Shown: positions 20,501 to 22,018 of the stretch, piece by piece
Layout of the letters: every line of letters starts with the position of its first letter
How positions within the stretch are numbered: the stretch's first letter is position 1
Origin: Pyropia haitanensis
Taxonomy: Eukaryota > Rhodophyta > Bangiophyceae > Bangiales > Bangiaceae
Direction: 5' to 3'
Assembly (NCBI GenBank): GCA_008729055.1
Contig: SDUX01000118.1
Coordinates: forward strand, 31,898 to 53,915
DNA length: 22,018 nucleotides
Position numbers and translations under genes: made by a program
The notes under the pieces: model-generated
What the model was told of the DNA's origin: nothing
Seen by the model: the letters and a program-made list of their open reading frames with translations, nothing else
Database searches by the model: none

Positions 20501-21813
20501 CTGGAATGAAGGATGCGCGCCAATTCGGCCGCCGGATCGTGTGCAGCATCGCTGTAGACGCAAAAGTGGGCAAAAGTGGGCAAAAGTGGGCACAAGTGGG
20601 TAGGAAGTGGGTAAGAAGTGGGCAAAAAGTGGGCAAAAAGGGGGCCAAATTAGGACACAAATGGGCAATTGGGGGCAAGAACTTTCCATAACTGCAAAGA
20701 AAATTCACGTGAAAGTCGCCAGAAAGTGGTCCAACAGTGGCCACAAAGTGCGCCCCGCCACCCAAACTGTCCCCTGCGCGTTCCGCCCGTCACACTGGCG
20801 TGGACGGTGTGAGGGCGGAACTTTTGTCGCCGACCGTCACACCTGGCTGTCGGGACCCCCACGTGGCAAAAACCATTCCACAAAATTGACACGTGGAAAC
20901 CGGCGCTCCACAAAACGCTCGTTGCATCCAACGGACGCGCCAACGAACGGGTCGGCCAACCACCCCATGCACGACGGTGCGGGTGGAAGCTCGGACGTCG
21001 AGCGGGCGGATGTATGGCTGGAATAAAGCATGCAAGCCAATTCGGCCGCCGGAGCGCGTGCTGCATTGCTGTACACGCGAAAGTGGGCAAAAGTGGGCAA
21101 CAGTGGGCAAAAGTGGGTGAGAAGCGGCCTACCACCGCATGCACGACCGTGGGGGTCGAACCTCGGACATCGAGCGGGTGGATCTATGGCTGGAATGAAG
21201 GATGCGCGCCAATTCGGCCGCCGGATCGTGTGCAGCATCGCTGTAGACGCAAAAGTGGGCAAAAGTGGGCAAAAGTGGGCACAAGTGGGTAGGAAGTGGG
21301 TAAGAAGTGGGCAAAAAGTGGGCAAAAAGGGGGCCAAATTAGGACACAAATGGGCAATTGGGGGCAAGAACTTTCCATAACTGCAAAGAAAATTCACGTG
21401 AAAGTCGCCAGAAAGTGGTCCAACAGTGGCCACAAAGTGCGCCCCGCCACCCAAACTGTCCCCTGCGCGTTCCGCCCGTCACACTGGCGTGGACGGTGTG
21501 AGGGCGGAACTTTTGTCGCCGACCGTCACACCTGGCTGTCGGGACCCCCACGTGGCAAAAACCATTCCACAAAATTGACACGTGGAAACCGGCGCTCCAC
21601 AAAACGCTCGTTGCATCCAACGGACGCGCCAACGAACGGGTCGGCCAACCACCCCATGCACGACGGTGCGGGTGGAAGCTCGGACGTCGAGCGGGCGGAT
21701 GTATGGCTGGAATAAAGCATGCAAGCCAATTCGGCCGCCGGAGCGCGTGCTGCATTGCTGTACACGCGAAAGTGGGCAAAAGTGGGCAACAGTGGGCAAA
21801 AGTGGGTGAGAAG

Positions 21814-22018
21814 CGGCCTACCACCGCATGCACGACCGTGGGGGTCGAACCTCGGACATCGAGCGGGTGGATCTATGGCTGGAATGAAGGATGCGCGCCA
21901 ATTCGGCCGCCGGATCGTGTGCAGCATCGCTGTAGACGCAAAAGTGGGCAAAAGTGGGCAAAAGTGGGCACAAGTGGGTAGGAAGTGGGTAAGAAGTGGG
22001 CAAAAAAGTGGGCAAAAA
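21814..22018. repeat. Truncated 22nd satellite unit at the window end
   Basis: A full B segment (21814-21985) is followed by 33 bp of D. The final stretch reads GGGCAAAAAAGTGGGC, with six A (22002-22007) where every complete unit has five. The array is still in progress when the window ends, so its true length is unknown. Confidence 0.9.

Larger units (their letters stand above)
7345..22018. repeat. Homogeneous 689-bp satellite array, 21 complete copies plus a partial one
   Basis: Complete units start at 7345, 8034, 8723, 9412, 10101, 10790, 11479, 12168, 12857, 13546, 14235, 14924, 15613, 16302, 16991, 17680, 18369, 19058, 19747, 20436 and 21125; a 205-bp partial unit starts at 21814. All are head-to-tail in the same orientation. 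Translations in several overlapping frames of both strands are identical from unit to unit, so I see no substitution or indel among complete copies. Each unit runs B (172 bp), D plus C (345 bp), A (172 bp). It is not coding: 689 leaves remainder 2 on division by 3 and every frame meets a stop within each unit. Identity is best described as a satellite; a centromeric, pericentromeric or subtelomeric location is inference. Confidence 0.97.

Noticed and set aside
7345..22018. Recurring open frames of 61-205 codons on both strands of every satellite unit
   Set aside because: They recur on both strands in overlapping frames, break at every unit because 689 is not a multiple of 3, and translate the minisatellite into KVGKSGQKWAKVG- or LCPLLPTFAHF-like low complexity. 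There is no sign of coding selection.
7345..22018. CRISPR array
   Set aside because: The repeats are 689 bp, contiguous and identical, with no unique spacers.
4384..22018. rDNA spacer array
   Set aside because: No rRNA-coding sequence is recognisable inside or beside the units.

Overview
The window looks like repeat-rich chromosomal DNA of a GC-rich eukaryote. The reasons are a near-consensus spliceosomal intron at about 1436-1520, long trinucleotide and poly-G low-complexity tracts in an Ala/Gly/Pro-rich reading frame, a complex satellite array of at least 17.6 kb, and no bacterial-style gene organisation. A unicellular alga or similar protist would fit, but no marker gene fixes the taxon and I do not name one.

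Layout. (1) 1-1417: mixed-composition DNA without a gene I can recognise. It holds a 7-bp stem hairpin (241-261), an 18-bp perfect palindrome (284-301) and a cluster of inverted repeats (978-1053). (2) 1418-4383: a possible protein-coding region of extreme GC content. One frame stays open from an ATG at 1418 to 3055: a Pro-rich part over a C-rich minisatellite, then an Ala/Gly-rich part. Further pieces down to about 4290 read like degenerate armadillo/HEAT helices, but the frame changes repeatedly, and three of the changes lie at G homopolymers (2771-2810, 3210-3237 and a 62-G run at 4074-4135). I treat this as a broken or mis-sequenced gene. (3) 4384-7344: irregular left edge of a satellite array, with units of 691, 1021, 682 and 523 bp. 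(4) 7345-22018: 21 complete, apparently identical 689-bp units plus 205 bp of a 22nd, running off the window end.

The 689-bp unit is itself composite. Two adjacent 172-bp segments (A and B) align without gaps at about 87% identity by hand count. The other 345 bp contain a more diverged possible third relative (C) and a fourth block (D). 4 x 172 = 688, so the unit may be a tetrameric higher-order repeat of nucleosome-sized monomers. Each A and B segment ends in a 10-bp minisatellite (GTGGGCAAAA-like). This puts short A-tracts in helical phase and gives one canonical G-quadruplex motif per segment, always on the + strand. The array is non-coding: 689 is not a multiple of 3 and every frame is interrupted in each unit. 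A centromeric, subtelomeric or other heterochromatic satellite is the most likely identity. No telomeric repeat, transposon protein, rRNA or tRNA is visible.
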